Positions 1-6,109 of a DNA stretch of 11,793 nt are shown here, piece after piece (the stretch's first letter is position 1; every line of letters begins with the position of its first letter). A model generated the notes under the pieces. It did not search any database, was not told the DNA's origin, and saw only the letters and a list, made by a program, of their open reading frames with translations. The stretch is from Dysgonamonadaceae bacterium. Lineage in GTDB: Bacteria; Bacteroidota; Bacteroidia; Bacteroidales; Azobacteroidaceae. The stretch is taken from positions 1 through 11,793 of the forward strand of contig JAIRSN010000018.1 in assembly GCA_031255425.1 (NCBI GenBank), written 5' to 3'. The position numbers and the translations under genes are program-made.

Positions 1-242
1 ATTCCGACAGCGGTCGCTGGGTTGGAAGGGTCGTTGCTTCCCAACGTAAACACGCTCGCGTCATTGTCTAATTCCACATTCGGCAGTAACAGTCCCAAGT
101 TGTTTTGACCTCCGGACGCCAGGTCCAGAATAGCCCCTGCGTGAGGATCTTTAGTTGCACTTCCAATAATTAACTGTGCATTCACACTTGCTGCGCTCGT
201 CATAACCAGCGTCAGCATTAAAAAAAATGTTCTCAAACTCAT
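1..242 (-). CDS. Secreted protein of a Bacteroidales surface-protein family, N-terminal part only
   Basis: An open frame on the minus strand starts with ATG at 242-240 and runs off the left edge with no stop, giving about 80 residues. The first 22 or so residues are a clear Sec signal peptide: a basic start (MSLR), a hydrophobic core (FFLMLTLVMTSAAS) and a cleavage site after VNA, before QL. There is no lipobox cysteine. The mature start, with IGSATKDPHAGAILDLAS followed by GLLLPNVEL, resembles the N-terminus of many Bacteroidales exported proteins (pattern 'PHxGAxLDL...GLLLPxV'). Those often end in a C-terminal domain related to the Fibrobacter succinogenes major paralogous domain; that end lies outside the window. 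The precise function is unknown. I saw no TAnnTTTG promoter just upstream on this strand. The signal peptide and open frame are directly visible; the family is recalled by similarity. Confidence 0.75.
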   Translation of the reverse strand, partial: MSLRTFFLMLTLVMTSAASVNAQLIIGSATKDPHAGAILDLASGGQNNLGLLLPNVELDNDASVFTLGSNDPSNPATAVG

Positions 243-506
243 ACTTTAATAAATTTTTAATTGCGGCCTTCACCGGAGAGAAAACCTTTGTTGTTAATAA
301 TATTGATAAAACTTGTTATTTTTGTCAGATAAATCCGGTTCCGGTAAAGACAACCCCAACTTATATAAACATGAGAAAGAAATCTATTTGTGTAATGAAT
401 AACAAGTTGCCTTTACCTTTGCCGGAAAGAATTATATTCTGTGTATATATTTCATTGATGTATTGTGGGCTTCCTGAGTCCCGGAGAGAAGCTATTTAAA
501 AATTTC
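243..506. other. Divergent intergenic spacer, no convincing gene
   Basis: This AT-rich spacer lies between the minus-strand secreted protein and the palindrome. A plus-strand TAnnTTTG box (TATTTTTG) sits at 317-324, but the nearest TTTG/TTG candidates upstream are 23-26 bp away, longer than the usual 19-20, so promoter function is doubtful. Downstream, an ATG at 371-373 opens a 42-codon frame ending at 499, encoding a short basic peptide with a hydrophobic middle (IIFCVYISLMYCG). I do not recognise it. It may be a chance frame, a leader peptide or a decayed gene start. It ends 8 bp before the palindrome. Confidence 0.4.
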
Positions 507-666
507 AAAGCGTGGGACTTGTAACTTTATTTGAACTTGAGGTCTTCATCTACCCATTCTAGCAAACAAGTTATGCCCACGCTTCCCACGTGAGCGTTTA
601 CTAACTTATTCTTGCTAGAATCGAAATTGATGAAGTTTCAAGTCCAAGAATAAAAGCTAACGCTTT
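507..666. repeat. 160-bp nested imperfect palindrome made of two inverted hairpin units
   Basis: The whole element is an imperfect palindrome centred near 586/587. Paired blocks across the centre are AAAGCGT 507-513 with ACGCTTT 660-666, ACTTGA 535-540 with TCAAGT 638-643, CTTCATC 544-550 with GATGAAG 629-635, and ATTCTAGCAA 556-565 with TTGCTAGAAT 612-621. Each half can also fold alone. The left half pairs AAGCGTGGG 508-516 with CCCACGCTT 576-584, plus ACTTGT 517-522 with ACAAGT 566-571. The right half pairs AGCGTT 593-598 with AACGCT 659-664, plus TTATTCTTG 606-614 with CAAGAATAA 645-653. It therefore reads as two related hairpins in inverted orientation, like a paired REP/BIME-type element or a MITE. 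No target-site duplication or coding frame is evident. The pairings are seen directly; the element class is inferred. Confidence 0.75.
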
Positions 667-778
667 CTTTAATTAATATGTATTTTAAAACTGGTTTCTA
701 TGCTTTGTTAAAAGAAACCGTGCAAAAATAGTGAAAATCTTTGAAAATTCAATATCGTGCCGCTTTTTCACTTGTATA

Positions 779-819
779 TTGAATCCGCAAGACAAAAAAC
801 GAGTCGTGATTTGAATCCG
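779..819. repeat. 9-bp direct repeat upstream of the TlpA-like gene
   Basis: TTGAATCCG occurs at 779-787 and again at 811-819, 32 bp apart start to start, or about three helical turns. Both copies lie just upstream of the -7 box at 837-844, and the second covers the region where a -33 box would sit. The placement would suit an activator or repressor site, but two 9-mers could also be chance. No regulator is named. Confidence 0.35.
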
Positions 820-844
820 TAGAATGAAGAAATGTGTATCTTTG
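810..844 (+). promoter_or_regulatory. Bacteroidetes-type promoter of the TlpA-like gene
   Basis: TATCTTTG at 837-844 is a perfect match to the Bacteroidetes -7 consensus TAnnTTTG. A TTTG at 810-813 could be the -33 box, but the 23-bp spacing is longer than the usual 19-20. Transcription would begin around 850, leaving a leader of roughly 30 nt before the ATG at 879. Confidence 0.6.
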
Positions 845-878
845 TGACCTGGTTATTAACAATATTAAGTGATTTTAT

Positions 879-1697
879 ATGAAAAAAGTAATTTATGTAT
901 TCAGTTTTCTTTTGGTCTGTATTTCTTGCGAAAAACCAAAAAGCGATTACCAAATCGCACAGGACAGCGAAACCCTGTTGAATAAACTGGAGGACCGGTA
1001 CGAAGCCGAAAAAGACACGTGGGACGACCGGGCGAAAGCGCAATTCGAGGAAGAGTGTGAAAGCCAATACGAAAAAGTGAAAGCCGGTTACGCCCGCTTC
1101 TTCGAAAAGAATATCAACGATTCGACGGCGCAAAGGATTTTTTCCACATCCAAGTGGGCAAGGCGGCTTTCACAGGAGCAAATGGAGGGCATTCTTGCCG
1201 CGGCAGGCAACGCCTTTCGGGAAACCGAATTATACAAAATGCACAGCGAACGGCTGTACAATATGAAAACGTCCACCCCGGGGAATCCATTCAAAGACAT
1301 TGTTTCCAAAAATCCGCAGGGAAACGGAATCAAATTGTCCGACTATGCAGGAAAAGGGAAATATGTCCTGCTGGACTTCTGGGCAAGCTGGTGTCCGCCT
1401 TGCAGGGCGGAAATGCCCCGTTTGGTGGAATTGTACAATAGATATAAAGGTGCGGATTTTGAGATAGTCGGCTATTCCTTAGACAAAGACAACGAAGCAT
1501 GGAAAAAGGGGATAGAACAGTTAAATATGACCTGGCCGCAACTGTCGGACTGTGCCTTTTGGGATTCTCCGGCAGTCAAATCGTATGCCGTCCAGTCGAT
1601 CCCCTGCATTTTACTGATCGGCCCGGACGGAAAAATTATCGAACGGGGGCTTACGGGAGAAGATTTATCGGGTAAATTGAAGGCTCTCTTAAAATAA
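879..1697 (+). CDS. TlpA/ResA-like thioredoxin-fold lipoprotein
   Basis: A 272-residue periplasmic, probably lipid-anchored, thiol-disulfide oxidoreductase. Residues 1-17 form a short lipoprotein signal ending VCISC; Cys17 is the likely lipidated residue, although Cys at -3 is a loose lipobox. Residues 25-130 are charged and predicted helical, with no DUF4369 domain that I can see, though many Bacteroidetes relatives carry one there. The C-terminal half (about 135-272) is a TlpA-type domain: FWASWCPPC with the catalytic CPPC at 172-175, and the cis-proline loop SIPC with Pro242. Such proteins reduce or shuffle disulfides in exported proteins or cytochrome c maturation; the substrate is not evident. 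An extra cysteine follows the cis-proline (Cys243), where Thr is common, and another lies at 225. The gene stands alone with its own promoter. The ATG at 879 follows an AT-rich leader without a clear Shine-Dalgarno sequence. Confidence 0.88.
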   Translation: MKKVIYVFSFLLVCISCEKPKSDYQIAQDSETLLNKLEDRYEAEKDTWDDRAKAQFEEECESQYEKVKAGYARFFEKNINDSTAQRIFSTSKWARRLSQEQMEGILAAAGNAFRETELYKMHSERLYNMKTSTPGNPFKDIVSKNPQGNGIKLSDYAGKGKYVLLDFWASWCPPCRAEMPRLVELYNRYKGADFEIVGYSLDKDNEAWKKGIEQLNMTWPQLSDCAFWDSPAVKSYAVQSIPCILLIGPDGKIIERGLTGEDLSGKLKALLK

Positions 1698-1717
1698 AAG
1701 TGGATACAAAAAAATTT

Positions 1718-1749
1718 AAAAATATGTTATATAATATCTATTTTTTTTT
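1718..1749 (+). terminator. Weak AT-rich terminator candidate after the TlpA-like gene
   Basis: AAAAATA at 1718-1724 can pair with TATTTTT at 1739-1745, and the run of T continues to 1749. The stem is entirely A-T with a 14-nt loop, so it would be weak. Its position 20 bp after the stop codon is what suggests termination. Confidence 0.3.
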
Positions 1750-1778
1750 GGTCAATAGCGAAAAAAGCATCATCTTTG
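1747..1778 (+). promoter_or_regulatory. Promoter of a possible small RNA upstream of lepA
   Basis: TTTG at 1747-1750 and CATCTTTG at 1771-1778 are 20 bp apart and match the Bacteroidetes -33/-7 pattern except for C in place of the first T of TAnnTTTG. No start codon with a plausible long frame follows before the terminator at 1842-1869, so this promoter appears to serve a short non-coding transcript or a leader upstream of lepA. Confidence 0.5.
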
Positions 1779-1782
1779 CGGG

Positions 1783-1870
1783 CAGATAACCTAAAACAAT
1801 CTTTTTGCCTTAAAAAGACTAATGCCTATTAAAACTGAATAAGAAGGACCCCTGTGAAGTGGTCCTTTTG
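1783..1870 (+). ncRNA. Candidate small RNA of about 90 nt between the TlpA-like gene and lepA
   Basis: The segment lies between a Bacteroidetes-type promoter (1747-1778) and an intrinsic terminator (1842-1869), as expected for a free-standing small RNA. It contains one internal hairpin, CTTTTT 1801-1806 with AAAAAG 1812-1817 and a 5-nt loop, then an A-rich single-stranded stretch, then the terminator stem. I see no coding frame of note and do not recognise an Rfam family. Alternatives are an attenuated leader of lepA or a fortuitous promoter-like sequence before a terminator that mainly stops read-through from the gene upstream. The 5' end is estimated from the promoter spacing. Confidence 0.35.
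1842..1869 (+). terminator. Intrinsic terminator before lepA
   Basis: AAGGACC at 1844-1850 pairs perfectly with GGTCCTT at 1861-1867 around a 10-nt loop, and the T run reaches 1869. A-T and G-T pairs can extend the stem to 1842 and 1869. The T tract is also the -33 region of the lepA promoter, so the two signals overlap. Confidence 0.7.
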
Positions 1871-1897
1871 TCATTTCTGAAGAATTGCCTATCTTTG
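1867..1897 (+). promoter_or_regulatory. Consensus promoter of lepA
   Basis: TTTG at 1867-1870 and TATCTTTG at 1890-1897 are exactly 19 bp apart, a perfect Bacteroidetes housekeeping promoter. Transcription should start near 1904, giving a leader of about 48 nt before the lepA ATG at 1952. Confidence 0.8.
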
Positions 1898-1951
1898 CAG
1901 CCGCCGGTTTCAGCGAAGAAAACGAGCGGCCGAACAAGTGAATAAACTAAA

Positions 1952-3739
1952 ATGAAACATATTCGAAATTTTTGCATCATAGCGCATATCGATCACGGTA
2001 AAAGTACGTTGGCCGATCGGTTGTTGGAATATACTCAAACGATAGAAGGCAAAGCAATGCAGGCGCAAGTCCTGGATGATATGGATTTGGAACGGGAACG
2101 CGGCATCACCATCAAGAGCCACGCCATCCAGATGAAATATACGTACAAAGAGGAAGAATACATTCTTAACCTGATTGATACGCCGGGACATGTGGATTTT
2201 TCGTATGAAGTTTCCCGTTCGATTGCCGCCTGCGAAGGCGCGTTGCTGATTGTCGACGCAGCGCAGGGGATTCAGGCACAAACGATTTCCAATTTATACA
2301 TGGCTTTGGAAAATGACCTGGAAATTATTCCGGTATTAAACAAAGTGGATCTGGCGAATGCGATGCCGGAAGAAGTAGAAGACCAGATAGTGGAACTACT
2401 GGGATGCAGCCGTTCGGAAATCCTTCGCGCCAGCGGAAAAACAGGCGAAGGGGTGTACGCCCTCCTGGATGCCATCGTCGAAAAAATCCCGGCACCCCAA
2501 GGCGATCCGGAAGCGCCGTTGCAAGCGCTGATTTTCGATTCCGTGTTCAATCCTTTCAGGGGAATTATCGCCTATTTCAAAATTGCCAACGGCTCGATAA
2601 AAAAGGGCGACCTGGTGAAATTTGTGGCTACCGGAAAAGAATACGAAGCCGACGAAGTAGGCGTCCTTAAACTGGAAATGTCGCCCTGCGACGAATTGAC
2701 CTGCGGCAATGTCGGTTACATTATATCGGGAATCAAAGTCTCCAAAGAAGTCAAAGTAGGCGATACAATCACGCACATCAAACGTCCGTGCGACCGTGCA
2801 ATCGAAGGCTTCGAAGAAGTAAAGCCAATGGTCTTCGCAGGACTTTACCCGATTGAAAGTGAAGATTTTGAAAACCTCCGTTCTTCCCTCGAAAAACTGC
2901 AACTGAACGATGCTTCCCTGACTTTCCAGCCGGAGTCTTCCGTTGCGCTGGGATTTGGCTTCCGTTGCGGATTTTTGGGATTATTGCACATGGAAATCAT
3001 TCAGGAACGCTTGGAAAGGGAATTTAATATGGATGTGATCACCACCGTTCCCAACGTTTCGTACAAGGTGTACGACAAACAGGGCAACTGCAAGGAGGTA
3101 CACAATCCGGCAGGGTTGCCCGACCCCACCTTGATCGACCGTATCGACGAGCCTTTCATCCGGGCTTCGGTCATCACCAGCACTTCTTACATCGGCGCGA
3201 TCATGACGCTTTGTTTAGGGAAGAGAGGCCTTTTGGTCAAACAGGATTACATTTCCGGCGACCGCGTCGAAATTATTTACGACCTCCCGTTGGGGGAAAT
3301 CGTCATTGATTTTTACGATAAACTGAAAAGCATTTCCAAAGGATATGCCTCTTTCGATTACCACATGCACGATTACCGGCCTTCCAAACTGGTGAAATTA
3401 GACATCCTCCTGAATGGCGAACAGGTAGACGCCTTATCGACTCTCACGCATTTTGACAATGCGGTGCCCTTCGGACGCCGGATGTGTGAGAAATTGAAAG
3501 AATTGATTCCCCGCCAGCAATTCGATGTTGCTGTTCAGGCAGCCATCGGCGCAAAAATCATTGCAAGAGAAACCATAAAAGCCGTCCGCAAGGATGTCAC
3601 TGCGAAATGCTACGGCGGCGACATCAGCCGGAAACGCAAACTGCTTGAAAAACAAAAGGAAGGAAAAAAACGAATGAAACAGGTCGGGAATGTTGAAGTC
3701 CCGCAAAAAGCATTTCTCGCCGTATTGAAACTGGACTAA
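1952..3739 (+). CDS. lepA: Elongation factor 4 (LepA), ribosome-associated GTPase
   Basis: A 595-residue protein, full length for the family. LepA is a translational GTPase related to EF-G that binds the 70S ribosome and is linked to back-translocation and 30S assembly or initiation; it acts in the cytoplasm and at the membrane. The GTPase motifs are intact: G1 AHIDHGKS at 11-18, G2 RGIT at 50-53, G3 DTPGH at 76-80 and G4 NKVD at 130-133. EF-G-like domains II, III and V follow, and the family-specific C-terminal domain ends with the lysine-rich segment around [21 protein letters not shown]. The start matches the usual [18 protein letters not shown] opening of Bacteroidetes homologues, and the leader has no strong Shine-Dalgarno sequence, as is normal there. 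It is transcribed alone from its own promoter. No defects seen. Confidence 0.97.
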   Translation: MKHIRNFCIIAHIDHGKSTLADRLLEYTQTIEGKAMQAQVLDDMDLERERGITIKSHAIQMKYTYKEEEYILNLIDTPGHVDFSYEVSRSIAACEGALLIVDAAQGIQAQTISNLYMALENDLEIIPVLNKVDLANAMPEEVEDQIVELLGCSRSEILRASGKTGEGVYALLDAIVEKIPAPQGDPEAPLQALIFDSVFNPFRGIIAYFKIANGSIKKGDLVKFVATGKEYEADEVGVLKLEMSPCDELTCGNVGYIISGIKVSKEVKVGDTITHIKRPCDRAIEGFEEVKPMVFAGLYPIESEDFENLRSSLEKLQLNDASLTFQPESSVALGFGFRCGFLGLLHMEIIQERLEREFNMDVITTVPNVSYKVYDKQGNCKEVHNPAGLPDPTLIDRIDEPFIRASVITSTSYIGAIMTLCLGKRGLLVKQDYISGDRVEIIYDLPLGEIVIDFYDKLKSISKGYASFDYHMHDYRPSKLVKLDILLNGEQVDALSTLTHFDNAVPFGRRMCEKLKELIPRQQFDVAVQAAIGAKIIARETIKAVRKDVTAKCYGGDISRKRKLLEKQKEGKKRMKQVGNVEVPQKAFLAVLKLD

Positions 3740-3770
3740 GATCGCCTTCGTAAAGACAATCGAAGCGTAA

Positions 3771-3944
3771 GTTCAATTAGAAAATGCAACCAACGTAAGC
3801 AAATCAAATGTACTCTATACCGAATTCAACGTGGCTACGGCGTGGCTAAATTCTTACTGCCTGAACAATGAAGGCGAACGTGCGCAATACGGGGTGGCTG
3901 GGCAAGGGAGCTACTACATGTCTGTACGGTGCCGACTCGACTGA
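3771..3944 (+). pseudogene. Decayed C-terminal fragment of a surface-protein gene
   Basis: After the lepA stop there is a 57-codon open stretch bounded by a TAA at 3768-3770 and a TGA at 3942-3944, with no ATG near its beginning. Its translation ends GSYYMSVRCRLD. The closing pattern 'xxVRCxxD' is what I recall at the C-terminus of Bacteroidetes proteins with a Fibrobacter succinogenes major paralogous domain. The preceding part (ATAWLNSYCLNNEGERAQYG) would fit the end of such a domain, but lacks the common WSST-type motif. It is probably the tail of a gene lost by deletion, left between lepA and the terminator at 3985-4021. The frame is directly seen; the family link is a weak similarity judgement. 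It could also be a chance open frame. Confidence 0.35.
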
Positions 3945-3984
3945 CTCTACGACAATTTGTCGACACAATAAATTATCCTTTAAT

Positions 3985-4021
3985 AAGGAAGCAGGGTTGA
4001 AGTTTTCAGCCCTGCTTTCTT
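3985..4021 (+). terminator. Strong intrinsic terminator after lepA
   Basis: A hairpin of about 17 bp runs from 3985 to 4021, pairing 3985-4001 with 4005-4021 around a GTT loop. The core is GCAGGG 3991-3996 with CCCTGC 4010-4015; only two G-T pairs interrupt Watson-Crick pairing. Its ends are A-rich on the left and T-rich on the right, so it could work in both directions. It closes the lepA unit, including the coding remnant, before the yceD promoter. Confidence 0.85.
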
Positions 4022-4139
4022 ATTAGAACGTTCCGTAGACAATAAACCCCTGTGCATGATGCAAAAACCTCCTTTCCACCTCATTTTAATAACAAAACAA
4101 TCGCAGTAGCCGGGCAGCGAAGAAATTATTTTCCGTCTA

Positions 4140-4170
4140 TTTGTTTATATGAGAAAATTCTCTACCTTTG
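4140..4170 (+). promoter_or_regulatory. Consensus promoter of the yceD-rpmF gene cluster
   Basis: TTTG at 4140-4143 and TACCTTTG at 4163-4170 are 19 bp apart, a perfect Bacteroidetes promoter. The predicted start of transcription near 4177 rules out translation of yceD from any upstream ATG, including the one at 4052, and supports the TTG start at 4199 with a leader of only about 20 nt. Confidence 0.82.
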
Positions 4171-4198
4171 CAGGGATTTTCACAAAAGTAGTTTTATT

Positions 4199-4783
4199 TT
4201 GGGCAAATTTGATTTATATAAAGTGGATTTGAAGGGAATGCAACAAGATGTTCAAAAGAGTGAATATCTGTTGGATAACGCCTTTTTTACCGCCATAGGA
4301 GGAGAAGACGTCCAGAAAGGAAAAGTAAATGTTGTGCTTACGATTACCAAAACGGGGAATGTATTTCATTTTACGTTCCAGCTAAACGGAGTGGTAGTGA
4401 TTCCCTGCGACCGGTGCCTGGACGACATGGATTATCCCATCGAAACAACTGCGCGCCTGTTTGTGAAATTCGGAAAAGATTATGCGGAAGAAAGCGATGA
4501 AGTAGTCGTTGTCCCTGAATCGGAAGGAATTATAAATATTGCTTGGTTTTTATACGAATTTGTAGCTTTGGCGATTTCCGTCAAACATGTTCATGCTCCG
4601 GGAAAATGCAACAAACAAATGTCGTCCAAGCTAAAGAAACACACGGCAAAACTTGCCGGAGAAGATGCTTTCGATGAAGAAACAGACGATACAATCGCAA
4701 TCGACGACGACGAAACGGAAGAAACGGAGGTTCCGGTCGACTCGCGTTGGGACGCATTAAAAGAGTTAAAAGAGAGTAATTAA
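4199..4783 (+). CDS. yceD: YceD/DUF177 family ribosome-accumulation protein, TTG start
   Basis: A 194-residue DUF177 protein. YceD in other bacteria is needed for normal 23S rRNA accumulation and is very often encoded next to rpmF, as here. The family signature PCDRCLDDM holds a CxxC pair at Cys70 and Cys73, with a later conserved segment INIAWFLYEFVALAISVKHVHAPGKCNK (about 113-138; Cys137). The C-terminus is a long acidic tail (about 155-190). The frame is open back to 4052, but the promoter at 4140-4170 lies inside that extension. Bacteroidetes homologues begin GKFDxYKxDLKxL, so translation should start at TTG 4199 (fMet-GKFDLYKVDLKG). The alternative ATG at 4238 would remove this conserved start. 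The gene opens the cluster and is 30 bp before rpmF. Confidence 0.88.
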   Translation: MGKFDLYKVDLKGMQQDVQKSEYLLDNAFFTAIGGEDVQKGKVNVVLTITKTGNVFHFTFQLNGVVVIPCDRCLDDMDYPIETTARLFVKFGKDYAEESDEVVVVPESEGIINIAWFLYEFVALAISVKHVHAPGKCNKQMSSKLKKHTAKLAGEDAFDEETDDTIAIDDDETEETEVPVDSRWDALKELKESN

Positions 4784-4813
4784 CAAATTTATAAATATTT
4801 AAATTTCAAAAAA

Positions 4814-5011
4814 ATGGCACATCCCAAACGAAGAATTGGTAAGACCAGAAGAGATAAAAGGAGAACCCATTACAAAGCAGTTCTCCCGCAGATTGCTTTA
4901 GATCCGACTACCGGAGAGTATCATTTGTACCATAGAGCGCATTGGTATGAAGGAAAATTGTACTACAAAGGCAAGGTAATCATTGATCCGACAGCAAAAA
5001 CAACGGCTTAA
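4814..5011 (+). CDS. rpmF: Large-subunit ribosomal protein bL32, cysteine-free form
   Basis: A 65-residue basic protein with the invariant bL32 opening [22 protein letters not shown]. It binds 23S rRNA in the large subunit. In the zinc-ribbon form two CxxC pairs follow; here the matching stretch reads [27 protein letters not shown] and contains no cysteine. This is the C-minus, zinc-independent type, which I recall in several Bacteroidetes groups. It sits 30 bp after yceD with no promoter between, so the two are probably cotranscribed, as in many bacteria. A terminator hairpin follows at 5036-5070. Confidence 0.95.
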   Translation: MAHPKRRIGKTRRDKRRTHYKAVLPQIALDPTTGEYHLYHRAHWYEGKLYYKGKVIIDPTAKTTA

Positions 5012-5035
5012 AATCAATGAAAAACACAGGAGATA

Positions 5036-5077
5036 GCCCTAAATAGAGGATCCGAATCTCTTTTTAGGGCATTTTCT
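5036..5077 (+). terminator. Intrinsic terminator or attenuator between rpmF and fabH
   Basis: GCCCTAAA at 5036-5043 pairs with TTTAGGGC at 5063-5070, and after one T-T mismatch AGAG 5045-5048 pairs with CTCT 5058-5061, leaving a 9-nt loop. ATTTTCT follows. No TAnnTTTG promoter is visible between it and fabH at 5104, so it probably lets some transcripts through and sets the ratio of ribosomal to fatty-acid gene expression. Confidence 0.75.
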
Positions 5078-5103
5078 ATAACCAATATTATCAGATTCAG
5101 ATT

Positions 5104-6105
5104 ATGAGTAAAATTCACGCAGTTATAAAAGGCATAGGAGGTTATGTTCCCAATTATCGCTTAACCAACGACGAAATATCCGCCACGGTGGATACTTCCG
5201 ATGAATGGATTCTGAAGAGAATCGGTATCAAAGAAAGAAGAATACTGAAGCCGGAAGAAGGAAGCGGAGTTTCCTATTTGGCGATAAAAGCAATCGAAGA
5301 CCTGAAAAAGAAACACGATTTCGATCCTTTGGAAATAGAAGCGGTTATCTTCGGAACGTCCACTCCCGACTACATCCTTCCGAATGCGGCAGCTTTGACG
5401 GCGGCGAAAACGGGAATGACGAATGCTTTTTGCTTTGATATAGAAGCCGCTTGCAGCGGGTTTATTTACGCATTGGAGATTGCCGAAAATTTTATCATTT
5501 CCGGAAAATACAAAAAGATAATAGTCATCGCCGGCGATACATTGTCGAAACTGACCGATTATACCGATAGAAACACCTGCCCGATTTTTGGCGACGGCTG
5601 TGGTTGCGCCCTGTTGGAGGCTACGACCGAAGACGTGGGCATTATCGACTCCATCATGCAATCCGATGGCAGTTCGCCCGAATACCTGCATGTGTATGGC
5701 GGCGGTTCGGCAAACCCGACCACCCATGAAACCGTTGACAAAGGATTGCATTACATCTGGCAAGACGGCAGGGTTGTGTTCAAGCAAGCCATCTCGAAAA
5801 TGGTGGACGTCTGCAACGAAATTATTAAACGGAATCACTTGTCGCCGGATACCATTGACTGGGTCATCCCCCACCAGGCCAACTTGCGGATTATCGAATC
5901 CGTCATAAACTGGTTGAACGTCCCGCACGAAAAAGTGATGATCAACATAGAAAAATACGGAAACACGAGCGCGGCAACGATTCCTCTCTGTTTGTGGGAA
6001 TGGGAACCGAAACTGCGTAAAGGAGATAATGTTATTTTATCGGCCTTCGGCGCCGGATTTACCTGGGGAGCTACTTATTTAAAATGGGGATACGACCCCC
6101 AATAA
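5104..6105 (+). CDS. fabH: 3-oxoacyl-[ACP] synthase III (KAS III)
   Basis: A 333-residue enzyme of normal length. FabH condenses acetyl-CoA (or a branched primer such as isobutyryl- or 2-methylbutyryl-CoA) with malonyl-ACP, the first step of type II fatty acid synthesis in the cytoplasm. The catalytic triad is visible: Cys117 in EAACSGF, His257 in PHQAN and Asn287 in GNTSA. The C-terminal GAGFTWGATYLKW is typical. In the segment IFGDGCGCALLE, cysteines at 166 and 168 replace the usual alanines (GDGAGA). Primer preference cannot be read with certainty. It belongs to the yceD-rpmF-fabH-era-der cluster and probably depends on read-through from upstream, since no own promoter is seen. A second FabH copy elsewhere is possible. 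Confidence 0.95.
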   Translation: MSKIHAVIKGIGGYVPNYRLTNDEISATVDTSDEWILKRIGIKERRILKPEEGSGVSYLAIKAIEDLKKKHDFDPLEIEAVIFGTSTPDYILPNAAALTAAKTGMTNAFCFDIEAACSGFIYALEIAENFIISGKYKKIIVIAGDTLSKLTDYTDRNTCPIFGDGCGCALLEATTEDVGIIDSIMQSDGSSPEYLHVYGGGSANPTTHETVDKGLHYIWQDGRVVFKQAISKMVDVCNEIIKRNHLSPDTIDWVIPHQANLRIIESVINWLNVPHEKVMINIEKYGNTSAATIPLCLWEWEPKLRKGDNVILSAFGAGFTWGATYLKWGYDPQ

Positions 6106-6109
6106 ACCG

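Noticed and set aside
371..499. A 42-residue small protein with a hydrophobic middle
   Set aside because: No recognised family, no good promoter spacing and no ribosome-binding signal; kept only as a note in the spacer description.
510..583. A tRNA-sized unit: a 7-bp acceptor-like stem GCGTGGG/CCCACGC spanning 73 nt
   Set aside because: No T-arm with TTCRANY loop, no D-arm and no anticodon stem can be drawn; the segment is better explained as half of the larger palindrome.
507..666. An integron attC site, because of the imperfect inverted repeats and a GCTAACGC end
   Set aside because: The required RYYYAAC and GTTRRRY core boxes do not fit, and no integrase or cassette gene is nearby.
3950..3962. 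Short perfect palindrome CGACAATTTGTCG after the coding remnant
   Set aside because: Only 6 bp per arm with a 1-nt centre; too short to call an operator without further copies or a known regulator.
4052..4198. An N-terminal extension of the DUF177 protein from the ATG at 4052
   Set aside because: It contains the promoter at 4140-4170, encodes a sequence unlike any DUF177 N-terminus, and homology starts at the TTG codon 4199.
5161..5928. A 255-codon open frame on the minus strand inside fabH
   Set aside because: It lies wholly antisense to an intact, clearly functional gene and its translation resembles no family; such antisense frames also appear in era, der and proB.
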